Assembly: GCF_938002845.1 (NCBI RefSeq)
Contig: NZ_CALKZP010000010.1
Span: 1-24,033, forward strand
Direction: 5' to 3'
DNA length: 24,033 nucleotides
Origin: an uncultured Campylobacter sp.
Lineage (GTDB): Bacteria > Campylobacterota > Campylobacteria > Campylobacterales > Campylobacteraceae
In this document: piece by piece, positions 1-7,800 of the stretch
Numbering within the stretch: the first letter of the stretch is position 1
How the letters are laid out: every line of letters begins with the position of its first letter
The notes under the pieces: generated by a model
What the model saw: only the letters and a program-made list of their open reading frames with translations
Databases searched by the model: none
Told to the model about the DNA's origin: nothing
Translations under genes and position numbers: made by a program

Positions 1-55
1 AAATTCCAAAATTCCAAAATTCCAAAATTCCAAAATTCCAAAATTCCAAAATTCC
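1..55. repeat. 8-bp tandem repeat (AAAATTCC)n, cut by the window edge
   Basis: Six perfect copies of AAAATTCC are preceded by a 7-base partial copy, and the array runs off the left edge, so its true length is unknown. No reading frame of the array belongs to a recognisable gene here. An 8-bp unit is not a multiple of three, so copy-number change would shift any frame crossing it. The same word also occurs singly in nearby spacers, for example near 187 and 4181. Confidence 0.95.
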
Positions 56-220
56 GTCTGCGAGGTTTTCCGCTAAAATACTGCACAGCAAAATTCCGCG
101 CTTAAAATTATAAAATTTTATGCAGCAAATTCTGTACACTAAGCTAATCCCACATAAGAATTTTCGCGTTATAAGCTTGATGCTAAAATTCCTTGAGCCG
201 AAACTAAAGTCTGAGAAATT

Positions 221-640
221 TTAAAATCCGTGCAGCCGCTTGATCTCCGCGCTGATAGGCTTTTTTTGGCCTGATTTGGTCACGCTTACGTAGGTTGCGA
301 TTGCGCTGGTTACGTGCAGACACTCGCGAAATCCATCCTCGCCCAGCCGCAGCGCTGCGACCTCGATCTGCACGCGGATAGAGGTATTTCCTACGCTTAG
401 GACTTTTGCGTAGCAGCTGATGACATCGCCGATAAATACTGGCTGCTTGAAAGTTACCTCCTGCATCGAGATCGTCACGACCCGCTCGGGCGCTATCTCG
501 CGCGCCGCCGTCGCGCCCGCTAAATCGATCTGCGCTAGTATCCAGCCGCCGAAAATATTGCCCGAGCTATTCGTATCCTTAGGCAGCGCTACGACCTTGA
601 TGCGCGGCTCGCCGAAATCGTCCAAGTTTAAATCGCTCAT
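221..640 (-). CDS. Acyl-CoA thioesterase, YciA-like hotdog fold
   Basis: A 139-residue single-domain hotdog protein predicted to hydrolyse acyl-CoA to free acid and CoA in the cytoplasm. The family signature is clear: N24, then GNIFGG at 27-32, then the helix that carries the likely catalytic D39 (LAQIDLAG). A beta-sheet region follows, with conserved VTFKQPVFIGDV around 62-73. The length matches bacterial YciA-type enzymes, which act as homo-oligomers and usually have broad substrate range. The ATG start has an AGGAGT ribosome site a few bases upstream. It is divergent from ciaB across a 187-bp spacer and shows no operon partner on its own strand. The exact substrate cannot be read from sequence. 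Confidence 0.88.
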   Translation of the reverse strand: MSDLNLDDFGEPRIKVVALPKDTNSSGNIFGGWILAQIDLAGATAAREIAPERVVTISMQEVTFKQPVFIGDVISCYAKVLSVGNTSIRVQIEVAALRLGEDGFRECLHVTSAIATYVSVTKSGQKKPISAEIKRLHGF

Positions 641-700
641 TTTTACTCCTTAAATTTAAAAATCTCGCATTTTAACCGCGCAAATTTAACACTTTTTCGA

Positions 701-706
701 TACAAT
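701..706 (+). promoter_or_regulatory. Candidate -10 (TACAAT) for ciaB
   Basis: TACAAT lies in the spacer between the thioesterase gene and ciaB, about 120 bp before the ciaB ATG. There is no clear -35, as is usual in Campylobacter. This is a motif match only, and the implied leader is long. Confidence 0.25.
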
Positions 707-827
707 CGGCAAAAAAGCTATGCCGAAATTTTAAAATTTTAAGCGGATGCGAGGATGGAATTTTGCTCGCGAAGCAGACACATTCCGCTCACAAAAAAGA
801 CGATAAAAACGGCAAAAAGGATACGCG

Positions 828-2642
828 ATGAACGATTTTGCAAAACTTAGCGAGATGGCGGCGGCTGCTAAAGCGCAGCTAAACGCCCTCTACGACGAGC
901 CGCGCGCCGAGCTGATCGCGCGCGGGCTGGAGATCTGCGGCTTTGAGCCTAGCGATACTGCGCGCATCGCCGTGCTACGCCGAATCGTCGATCTCAAAGA
1001 GGATCCGCTACTGCAAGAATTTCGCCGCTTGGGCTACGATGAGGCGCGACAGCGCGAGCTAAAGAGCAAAATGTATGATTTCACGCGCGAAATACACGAG
1101 GGTATGCACGAAGCGCTCATCGCCGAGGCGGGCGCGCAGGGGATTTTGCAGCCGTTTTATCTAGAGCTTTTAAAGGGCGTGCACCGCATCGGGCTCGTGA
1201 TAAGCGATATGCAAAAAAGCTGGCAAGCCCTAATCATCGAAGGCACGAACAAGCGCTGGGAAAAGGAATTTAGCTCGCTTGCGCAGGCGAAGGAATTTTT
1301 GCTGCAAGAGGAGCTGTTTATGCGCACGCCTCACGGCGAGATCTGCGAGCGCTGCTACGGCGCGATAGTGCAGCGCGATGGCAAATCCCAAATGGTACCT
1401 TATGCCGTGGCCTTTGCGGATGAGACGGCAAAGCTGCAGAGTGAATTTAGCGATCTTTTAGAGCGCCTGGTGACGCTTGCCGAAGATGAGAGCGAACTAG
1501 CCTACATCGCGTATCTAAGCAAGCTCAAACAGGCCTTTTGCGAAAAGGACGCTAGCGCGGTGATCGGCGCGTGGCGGGATGCGGAGATCGCGTGGATGGA
1601 TATAAAAACGCCGCTTCAGATCGGGCATCCGCTTGAGTACTACGAGGACGCCTATACGCACGCAGTCGCGCTAGAATGGGATGTCAGACTTGCAGGCGCG
1701 TATGAGTTTAGTGCGGAGGAATTTAAAGCGCGCGTAAGCGAGAGCTTTGAGCGCGCGTATGAAAAAATAGACGCGAACAACGCCGTCATGCACTCGCTCG
1801 TGCTCTCAAACATCGCCAAGACCCAGCTTTACGTCTGCGCGCCGCTGATCTACTACGGAGCCGATCTTAACGGACTCTTTTCGGCTCAGGTCGTACCCAA
1901 CGACGAGTTCGTAAGCACCAACTGCGGCAAGAAAATTTTCGCCTTTGTAAATTTCGTCTATGAAAGCGCCAAGGCTAGACCTTTTATGCGGCTAAGCGGC
2001 GAAATTTTCGACCTTGAGTATCTAAATTTCGGACGCGAAATTTTATTTAAAAAGCCGCAAATTTGGCGCCGCGTCTATGAAATATCGACGATCGGGCACG
2101 AGTTCGGGCATATATTTTTCATCGACGCGGACACCGAGGCGCGCATGAACCGCTCGGGGCTTTTTAAGCTCATCGAGGAGTACAAGGCGACCACCGGCGG
2201 GCTCGTGAGCTTCTTTTTCCACGAGGAGGCGGAGTTTTGCCTGCCAGTGCTGGATGAGCTGATCCGCCGCGCCGTGGGGCTCATCGCGTGGCAGCGGGTG
2301 GAGGAGCTCAAGCCCTACTACTGCGAGGCTCTGATACATCTGAACTTGCTTTTTGCATCGGGCGTTTTGAAATTTGAACGCGGGCAGTTGGCGGTTAAAT
2401 TTGACCGCGCGGGCTATGAGAGCTTCAAGGCCGCGTGTTTGCAAAACTACGAGGATCTCGCGCGGCTTTATTGCGACAAAAAGGACGCGGCGGAATTTTT
2501 ATCGCGCTTTGCGGAGCTTAGCGGCGGCGTGTATCTGCCGCGCGAGGCGCAGGTGCGGGAGTTTGTGGAGTTTTACTACTCGCGCTATGAAGCGATCGGC
2601 AACGAAACGGATCCTAGCAATGAACGAGCAAAGTGGCTTTAA
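828..2642 (+). CDS. ciaB: Invasion antigen CiaB, with zinc-metallopeptidase motif
   Basis: A 604-residue protein close in length to C. jejuni CiaB (about 610), sharing highly conserved blocks such as WMDIKTPLQIGHPLEYYEDA in the middle and FSAQVVPNDEFVS further on. In C. jejuni, CiaB was described as secreted through the flagellar export apparatus and needed for host-cell invasion. The sequence also shows a textbook HExxH zinc motif, H424-E425-F-G-H428, and a conserved IEEYKATTGG about 22 residues later whose glutamate (E450 or E451) could be the third ligand. That is the gluzincin arrangement, so an enzymatic (peptidase) role is plausible. There is no N-terminal signal peptide. The ATG start has AAAAAGGA about 5-6 nt upstream. 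It is a single gene, followed 194 bp later by a membrane protein gene. Confidence 0.9.
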   Translation: MNDFAKLSEMAAAAKAQLNALYDEPRAELIARGLEICGFEPSDTARIAVLRRIVDLKEDPLLQEFRRLGYDEARQRELKSKMYDFTREIHEGMHEALIAEAGAQGILQPFYLELLKGVHRIGLVISDMQKSWQALIIEGTNKRWEKEFSSLAQAKEFLLQEELFMRTPHGEICERCYGAIVQRDGKSQMVPYAVAFADETAKLQSEFSDLLERLVTLAEDESELAYIAYLSKLKQAFCEKDASAVIGAWRDAEIAWMDIKTPLQIGHPLEYYEDAYTHAVALEWDVRLAGAYEFSAEEFKARVSESFERAYEKIDANNAVMHSLVLSNIAKTQLYVCAPLIYYGADLNGLFSAQVVPNDEFVSTNCGKKIFAFVNFVYESAKARPFMRLSGEIFDLEYLNFGREILFKKPQIWRRVYEISTIGHEFGHIFFIDADTEARMNRSGLFKLIEEYKATTGGLVSFFFHEEAEFCLPVLDELIRRAVGLIAWQRVEELKPYYCEALIHLNLLFASGVLKFERGQLAVKFDRAGYESFKAACLQNYEDLARLYCDKKDAAEFLSRFAELSGGVYLPREAQVREFVEFYYSRYEAIGNETDPSNERAKWL

Positions 2643-2724
2643 AATTTCGAACCCAAACCGCGCCTTAAAATAATGGAAAGTGGGCGGGGTTGCGTCAAAT
2701 TTCAAAACCCTATGCCGTAAAATT

Positions 2725-2747
2725 CTAAATTGAGCGATAGAATTTAG
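2725..2747 (+). terminator. Weak hairpin downstream of ciaB
   Basis: CTAAATT (2725-2731) and AATTTAG (2741-2747) form a perfect 7-bp AT-rich stem with a 9-nt loop, 83 bp past the ciaB stop. No T-run follows, so terminator function is doubtful. Confidence 0.2.
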
Positions 2748-2809
2748 CATCTGGAAATTCTAAAATTCTATTCGCAAACTACGCACGCGAAGTTCTTTCG
2801 GAATTATAG

Positions 2810-2823
2810 AATTCCGCGGAATT
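2810..2823. promoter_or_regulatory. 14-bp palindrome just upstream of the membrane-protein gene
   Basis: AATTCCGCGGAATT is a perfect palindrome ending 3 nt before the ribosome site. It also overlaps a second inverted pair, GGAATT and AATTCC with a 4-nt gap (2800-2815). It could be an operator or an RNA hairpin that masks the ribosome site. GGAATT/AATTCC words are common in this genome, so chance is possible. Confidence 0.3.
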
Positions 2824-2836
2824 TTAAAGGGGAAGC

Positions 2837-3508
2837 ATGAGATATTTTAAAAATTTACTCTCTGATTTAAAAAGCGGTAGGCTCGCGCTGCACCCGATTT
2901 TACTCGTGGTGACGTTTTGCATAGTGAAGTTTTCGTGGCCTAGGCTAATAGGTAAGTACGGAGAGACGCTCGGCAGTTTCATATTTATGGACTTTATTCA
3001 ATGTGCCTGCTTCGTAGGGTTAGGCGCGCATCTTGTCTATGTCGCGGGGCGCGGCAGCAAAAACAAGCAAAGGGGCAGCTGCGAAAACAGCGACTATGAA
3101 GGCGCGATACGACCCCGCGGGCTGCGCTATTTAGCCGTGCTGCGGGCTATCTTATGCACCCTGTGCATCATCGCGTGCGTAGTGGGCTATCTTAGCGCGG
3201 ATATAGACCATCAAAAATTGGGCGTTCTGAATTGGTTTTTTCCGACTGCGCTAGTAAGCGCGTTCATATATTTGGTTGCGATCTGGATTGTTACGACCGG
3301 CTCTGAAGTACTAATTTGGGGCGTTGTCTTCGTGATAAGCTACGTGGCTGCTTACTATGCGGTTTGGATAGGTTTTTTTACCATTCCTGGAGAGTATAGC
3401 GGGTTTGTATTTTGGAAAGGACTGGAGATAATATTTCCGCTAATTTGGGCATTTTATTTCAAGCGTACCTACAAAAAGCGCCTAGCAGAGGAGATGCGCG
3501 AGGCGTAA
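2837..3508 (+). CDS. Polytopic membrane protein, unknown function
   Basis: A 223-residue protein I do not recognise. It has about six hydrophobic segments, near residues 18-35, 45-68, 95-117, 130-150, 153-176 and 186-205. A basic, Arg/Gly/Lys-rich loop (about 69-92) separates segments two and three. The C-terminus is short, charged and likely cytoplasmic (FKRTYKKRLAEEMREA). No catalytic motif is visible. The ATG start is supported by AAAGGGGA at 2826-2833. Just upstream sits a 14-bp perfect palindrome (2810-2823). The gene is followed by a hairpin-forming repeat. It may be an orphan inner-membrane protein, and nothing in the context points to a pathway. Confidence 0.8.
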   Translation: MRYFKNLLSDLKSGRLALHPILLVVTFCIVKFSWPRLIGKYGETLGSFIFMDFIQCACFVGLGAHLVYVAGRGSKNKQRGSCENSDYEGAIRPRGLRYLAVLRAILCTLCIIACVVGYLSADIDHQKLGVLNWFFPTALVSAFIYLVAIWIVTTGSEVLIWGVVFVISYVAAYYAVWIGFFTIPGEYSGFVFWKGLEIIFPLIWAFYFKRTYKKRLAEEMREA

Positions 3509-3571
3509 TGGCGAGTTGAACGCAGAATTTTAGCCAATTTTTTTCTGCCAACTGCAGTTTAAAATTAGCGC

Positions 3572-3720
3572 GAGCGTAGCTCGCCCTTTGAGCGTGCCAG
3601 GGGTTGGGGGATTTTAAGGGGGAAGGGGAGCGCCTCGCAAGTAGCGCCCCTTCCCCCTTAAGAGAAAACGCTGCCACGCCCCAAATTCTAGAGGCAAATT
3701 CTACATAGAGAAATTTTAAA
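3572..3720 (+). repeat. Intergenic repeat, copy A
   Basis: Shares ordered landmarks with copy B near 3981-4180: TTGAGCGTGC, then GATTTTAAGGGG or AATTTTAAGGGG, then CTTCCCCCTTAAGAGAAAA, then AAATTCTAGAG, ending in AT-rich sequence with AAATTTAT. Copy A is the compact form, with a short loop between its inverted arms. No transposase or target-site duplication is evident. It looks like a dispersed non-coding element of the MITE or REP kind, which is an inference from two copies only. Confidence 0.7.
3614..3661. repeat. Long stem-loop inside repeat copy A
   Basis: The left arm from TTAAGGGGGAAGGGG (3614-3628) pairs perfectly with its reverse complement at 3647-3661. After a 2-nt bulge (AG), CGC (3631-3633) pairs with GCG (3644-3646), leaving a 10-nt loop. 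This gives about 18 bp of stem. It could terminate transcription from the upstream membrane-protein gene, although no T-run follows. It could equally be the structural core of a mobile repeat. Confidence 0.7.
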
Positions 3721-3980
3721 TTTATTACAAAATGAAATTCCGTTTAAATTTTAATTCGTGATATATCTTGGGGCGGGAAGAGGGCTTGAATTGCGAGGTC
3801 ACACCTCTCGCAGAGGGTGGCGCTGCCCCGCAGCACCACATTGCTCTGCTCGCCCACAAACCCCACCCAACCCCCGACGACGCTAGCGGTGCAGGCTACG
3901 CCTGAGTTTAATTCTAATGAAACAAACAGGAGTAAAATTCCTCATGTAGTAATCCAAGTCATATTAAATTTTAACGCGGA

Positions 3981-4180
3981 CGGAGTCGCCCCCCCCCTTG
4001 AGCGTGCGAGAGGTTAGGAATTTTAAGGGGAGCGCCCCACAAAACGAGCGTAGCGACGCAAGGCTCTTAGCCTGGCGGCGTTTCTTGCGAGCGCAGCGGA
4101 GCAGAGTAAGCAACACCTCTTCCCCCTTAAGAGAAAATGCCATCACGACCTAAATTCTAGAGATAGAATTTTATATAGCA
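3981..4180 (+). repeat. Intergenic repeat, copy B (expanded loop)
   Basis: Same landmarks and orientation as copy A, but the segment between the TTAAGGGG arm (about 4023-4030) and the CTTCCCCCTTAA arm (about 4119-4130) is roughly 75 bp longer. That extra segment has its own GCG-rich partial repeats. The arms pair less well than in copy A. The C9 tract at 3989-3997 replaces a run of three Cs in copy A. Confidence 0.65.
3989..3997. repeat. Nine-C homopolymer tract
   Basis: Nine consecutive Cs at the left end of repeat copy B, where copy A has only three. Poly-G/C tracts of about eight or more are the classic phase-variable sites of Campylobacter. This one lies outside any recognisable gene, and no gene start is nearby. 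Confidence 0.9.
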
Positions 4181-4249
4181 AAATTCCAAAGATAGAATTT
4201 TAAATTTATATCGCGAATTTTACGAGCCGCAAATTTAAAAACAAAGCTC

Positions 4250-4777
4250 TTAAATTTCAACATCCATATCCACAGGTTCGATCTGCAGCCCGCGTAGATC
4301 CGCGAGATGCCGCACCGCGGCGTCCGTTTCGGCGTTTTTTGGAAGCACGATATGAAAGCCGCGATCAAACGCCAAGAAAAAATTCTCCCCGCCCGCAGCG
4401 ATTCGATTTAGCGAGCGCGCGGCAAATTTCTCGCTTGCGCGCGGCTCGCCCTTTGAAAATGAAATTTCATCTTCGCCCGCGATAAATTCCATCTCTATGT
4501 TTGAGTTTTGCGCGAGCTTAGCAGCATCCAGATGCTTTCTTAGCATGCGGCGATAAAATTTCGGATAAAAAATAAGCCACGCCGCACCCAAAATAACAGA
4601 CGCCACGCTCGCAATCGGCGCCGTCTTTAAAAGCCCGTCGATGATGATGCCCATGAGCAAAAACTCAAACGGTATGGCGTAGGTGCTGACTAGGCGCTGC
4701 TTGCGCGCCTTTTTGCTGTAAAGCAGCATAAATTTATTGAGGTTATTGACGTCGCGATTTGTGATTTGCACTTTCAT
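4250..4777 (-). CDS. YcxB-like small membrane protein
   Basis: A 175-residue protein with a basic N-terminal segment, two adjacent membrane segments (about residues 33-52 and 56-72) and a soluble C-terminal half. The end of that half (NRIAAGGENFFLAFDRGFHIVLPKNA) resembles the YcxB-like C-terminal domain, in which a beta strand ending in xxxIPK closes a small beta-rich fold. The family has no established function. The ATG start is preceded by AAAGGAAAA. It is divergently arranged with the large acyltransferase fusion across 97 bp. The family assignment rests on topology and a short motif, so it is moderate. Confidence 0.7.
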   Translation of the reverse strand: MKVQITNRDVNNLNKFMLLYSKKARKQRLVSTYAIPFEFLLMGIIIDGLLKTAPIASVASVILGAAWLIFYPKFYRRMLRKHLDAAKLAQNSNIEMEFIAGEDEISFSKGEPRASEKFAARSLNRIAAGGENFFLAFDRGFHIVLPKNAETDAAVRHLADLRGLQIEPVDMDVEI

Positions 4778-4800
4778 ATTTTTCCTTTAATTTTTGCGTA

Positions 4801-4806
4801 ATTGTA
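4801..4806 (-). promoter_or_regulatory. Candidate -10 (TACAAT) for the YcxB-like gene
   Basis: Read on the minus strand the site is TACAAT, 23 nt before the ATG and upstream of the AAAGGA ribosome site. It lies in the 97-bp divergent spacer, which must hold promoters for both flanking genes. No -35 is clear. Confidence 0.35.
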
Positions 4807-4846
4807 GCGAAGCCGCCTTAAATTTGCGTCTATTAACTTCCGTGAG

Positions 4847-4852
4847 ATAAAA
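4847..4852 (+). promoter_or_regulatory. Candidate -10 (TAAAAT) for the acyltransferase fusion
   Basis: GATAAAATCCC lies about 22 nt before the TTG start and upstream of AAAGGAG. It is a weak motif supported mainly by position. Confidence 0.3.
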
Positions 4853-4874
4853 TCCCGTTTTTAAAGGAGATAGC

Positions 4875-7800
4875 TTGAAATCTTTATTAAAAATCAACGG
4901 ATTTTTGCCGTTTTTGGCGATTATGTTTATCAATGCAAGCGTCGATCTAGGCCATAAGATCACGATCCAAAACGTCCTTGTCAAAAGCGCCGATTCAGGC
5001 GCTCTCATCGCTCTAACATCGCTTGTAAATTTGCTGATTTTACTGCCTTACGTATTTCTTTTTAGCGCCAGCGGCTATCTCAACGATAAATTCTCGCGAA
5101 CCCGCATTACGCGGATCTGCGCGAAACTCGGCGTCGCGCTTACCGCACTCATTACGCTCGGTTATGCGTGCGGGTGGTTTTATTTCGCATTTTTTATGAC
5201 GATCCTGCTTGCGGCGCAAAGCGCGATCTACTCGCCCGCCAAATACGGCCTGATTAAAAAGATCGTCGGCGCGAAAAATTTAGGCGCGGCAAACGGCCTC
5301 GTGCAGGCTCTTACCATCATCGCAATTCTGCTCTCATCGCTTGCGTTTTCGGTGATTTTCGAGCTGTTTGCGACGCGCAGCAGCGACGCGGGCGAGCTAA
5401 TGAGCTCGGTTTGGTTCATCGGCGTGCTTTTGGTCGCGGGCTCCGTGCTTGAAACATACTACTCGTATAAAATTCCATTCTTCGACGCCGCGCAGCCGCA
5501 AGCGGAATTTAACAAAGACGACTATCTTAAGCTTCGCTATCTAAGGCAAAATTTAAATTTTGTGCTAAAAGACAAAAACGTCCTGCTCTGTACGCTGGGA
5601 CTTTCGATGTTTTGGGCGGTCTCGCAGCTCGTGATAGCGACCTTTCCGGCTCACTACAAGAGCCTTAGCGGCAGCGACAACGTAATGGTGATCCAGGTGA
5701 TCTTGGCGCTTAGTGCGATCGGAATCGCGCTAGGCTCGATCTTTGCGGGCAGCTACTGCAAAAAACATATCGAGCTCGGTATCGTGCCGTTTGGCGCATT
5801 TGGTCTTGCGCTCGCGCTAATGGTGCTAGCCAACGCGCACTCGGTATTTTGGCTCGGCGCGGCGTCGTTTTTCTTCGGATTTAGCGGCGGAATTTTCATC
5901 GTGCCGCTCAACGCCGTTATTCAGTTTTTTACCGCCGACGAGCGCATGGGGCGGGTGCTCGCGGGCTCAAATTTTATCCAAAATATCTTTATGGTGCTGT
6001 TTTTGCTCATCGCCATCATCTTGGTGCATTTTGCGGTCGCCAGCGGCGAAATTTTCGTTATGGCGGCACTGTGCGTGCTCATCTGCGGGATCTTCGGCGC
6101 GAAATATTTGCCGCAGCTTTTCGTTAGAATTTTACTCATTCCGTTTATGAAATTCGGCTACCAAGTCCACGTAGACGGTATCGAAAACATCCCGCAAAAA
6201 GGCGGCGTACTGCTTTTAGGCAACCATATCAGCTGGATCGATTGGGCGGTGGTGCAGCTTGCGTGCCCGCGCGGGGTGCGCTTCGTGATGCATCGCAGCT
6301 ACTACGATCTGTGGTATTTGAAGTGGTTTTTTAAAATTTTCCGCGTCATTCCGATCGGAGCGGGCGTGAGCAAAAGCGCGATAGAAAGCATCCGCGAGGC
6401 GCTAAATGCTGGTGAAGTAGTCGGGCTCTTCCCAGAAGGCCACATCAGCTACAACGGCCGCATAGACGAGTTTCAAGCGGGCTTTGAGCTCGCCGCGCAC
6501 GATACGAACTCCGTAATCGTGCCTTTTTATATCAGGGGGCTTTGGGGATCAACGTTTTCGCGCGCCAGCGAACATTATAAAAGAACGATCTCACAAAGCG
6601 GCAAAAATGCACTTCGCGTAAGTTTCGGCGCGCCGATTGAGGCAAATTCCAAAGCGCACGAGGTAAAGCGCGCAGTAACGGAGCTATCGTTTTTCAGCTG
6701 GGGCAAATACCTCGCAAGCCTAAAGCCGCTTGCCTACAACTGGCTAAATCAAGCCAAAAGATCGCCTTTTAAGCGCGTGGCGGTCGATAGCACTGGAGTG
6801 AGCTTCACAAATTTAGCGATGATGAGCGCCGTTTTGATACTTCGCAAAAGACTAAAGAGTCGCATAAGCAGCGAGGAAAACGTCGGTATCATTTTGCCTA
6901 GCTCGGTCATCGCAAGCGCCGCAAATTTAACGCTTTTTACGATGGGCAAAACGAGCGTAAATTTAAACTACACGCTAAGCGAGGAAAATTTAATCTACTG
7001 CGCGGATAAAGCGAATATCCGCACGATCATCAGCTCGCGCAAATTCGTAGAAAAGCTCAAATCAAAGGGCTTTGAGCTGGAAAGCTCGATCGGCGATCGG
7101 CTCGTGTACCTTGAGGATCTAAGCGAGGGCGTCTCTAAAAACGAGCGCATAGCCTGCGCGCTAAAATCGCTGCTAATGCCTAAAATTTTATTTCGCGCGC
7201 TGTATTTTAAGCCGCACGCGATAGATGACGTAGCAACCATTTTATTTAGCAGCGGCAGCGAGGGGAAGCCCAAAGGCGTGGTTTTGACGCATAAAAATAT
7301 AATGGCGAACGTCCGTCAAATTTCGGAGCTCATAAACGCCACCGAGCACGATGCGATTTTAGCGTCGCTACCGATCTTTCACTGCTTCGGGCTTACCGTA
7401 ACGACGCTCTTTCCGCTAAACGACGGAATCTTAAGCATCCACGTGCCCGATCCTACGGACGCCTTTAGCGTCGGCAAGATGAGCGCAAAATACGGCGCTA
7501 CGATAATGTTCGGCACGTCGACGTTTTTTAGACTCTACACCAAAAATAAAAGGCTCAATCCGCTTATGCTAGGAAGCATTCGCCTAGCGATTGCGGGCGC
7601 GGAGAAGCTAAACGAAAACGTCCGAAAGGAATTTAAGATAAAATTCGGCATCGAAATTTACGAGGGCTACGGCACGACCGAGACTGCGCCGGTGGTGAGC
7701 GTAAATACGCCGAACGTCCTCGAGCCCGATTTTTTCAAAGAGCTTCACTTCAACCGCGAAAAGAGCGTCGGCTTGCCGCTTGCAGGCACGGTCATAAAAA

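Larger units (their letters stand above)
3509..4249. other. Gene-free 741-bp spacer holding two copies of a repeat
   Basis: No convincing gene is present. Short open frames here read as low-complexity, Pro/Thr- or Lys/Arg-rich peptides without ribosome sites. The stretch contains two diverged copies of a repeat (about 3572-3720 and 3981-4180), a strong hairpin and a nine-C tract, each listed separately. The unique part between them (3721-3965) has a GC-rich block around 3780-3900 set in AT-rich flanks. Confidence 0.7.

Noticed and set aside
1..55. CRISPR array
   Set aside because: The repeat is a contiguous octamer with no spacers, and no cas genes are present.
3817..4146. Short open frames over the repeat copies (66 and 60 codons)
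   Set aside because: They follow the repeat rather than a gene, have no ribosome sites, and give low-complexity peptides; the DNA repeat explains them.
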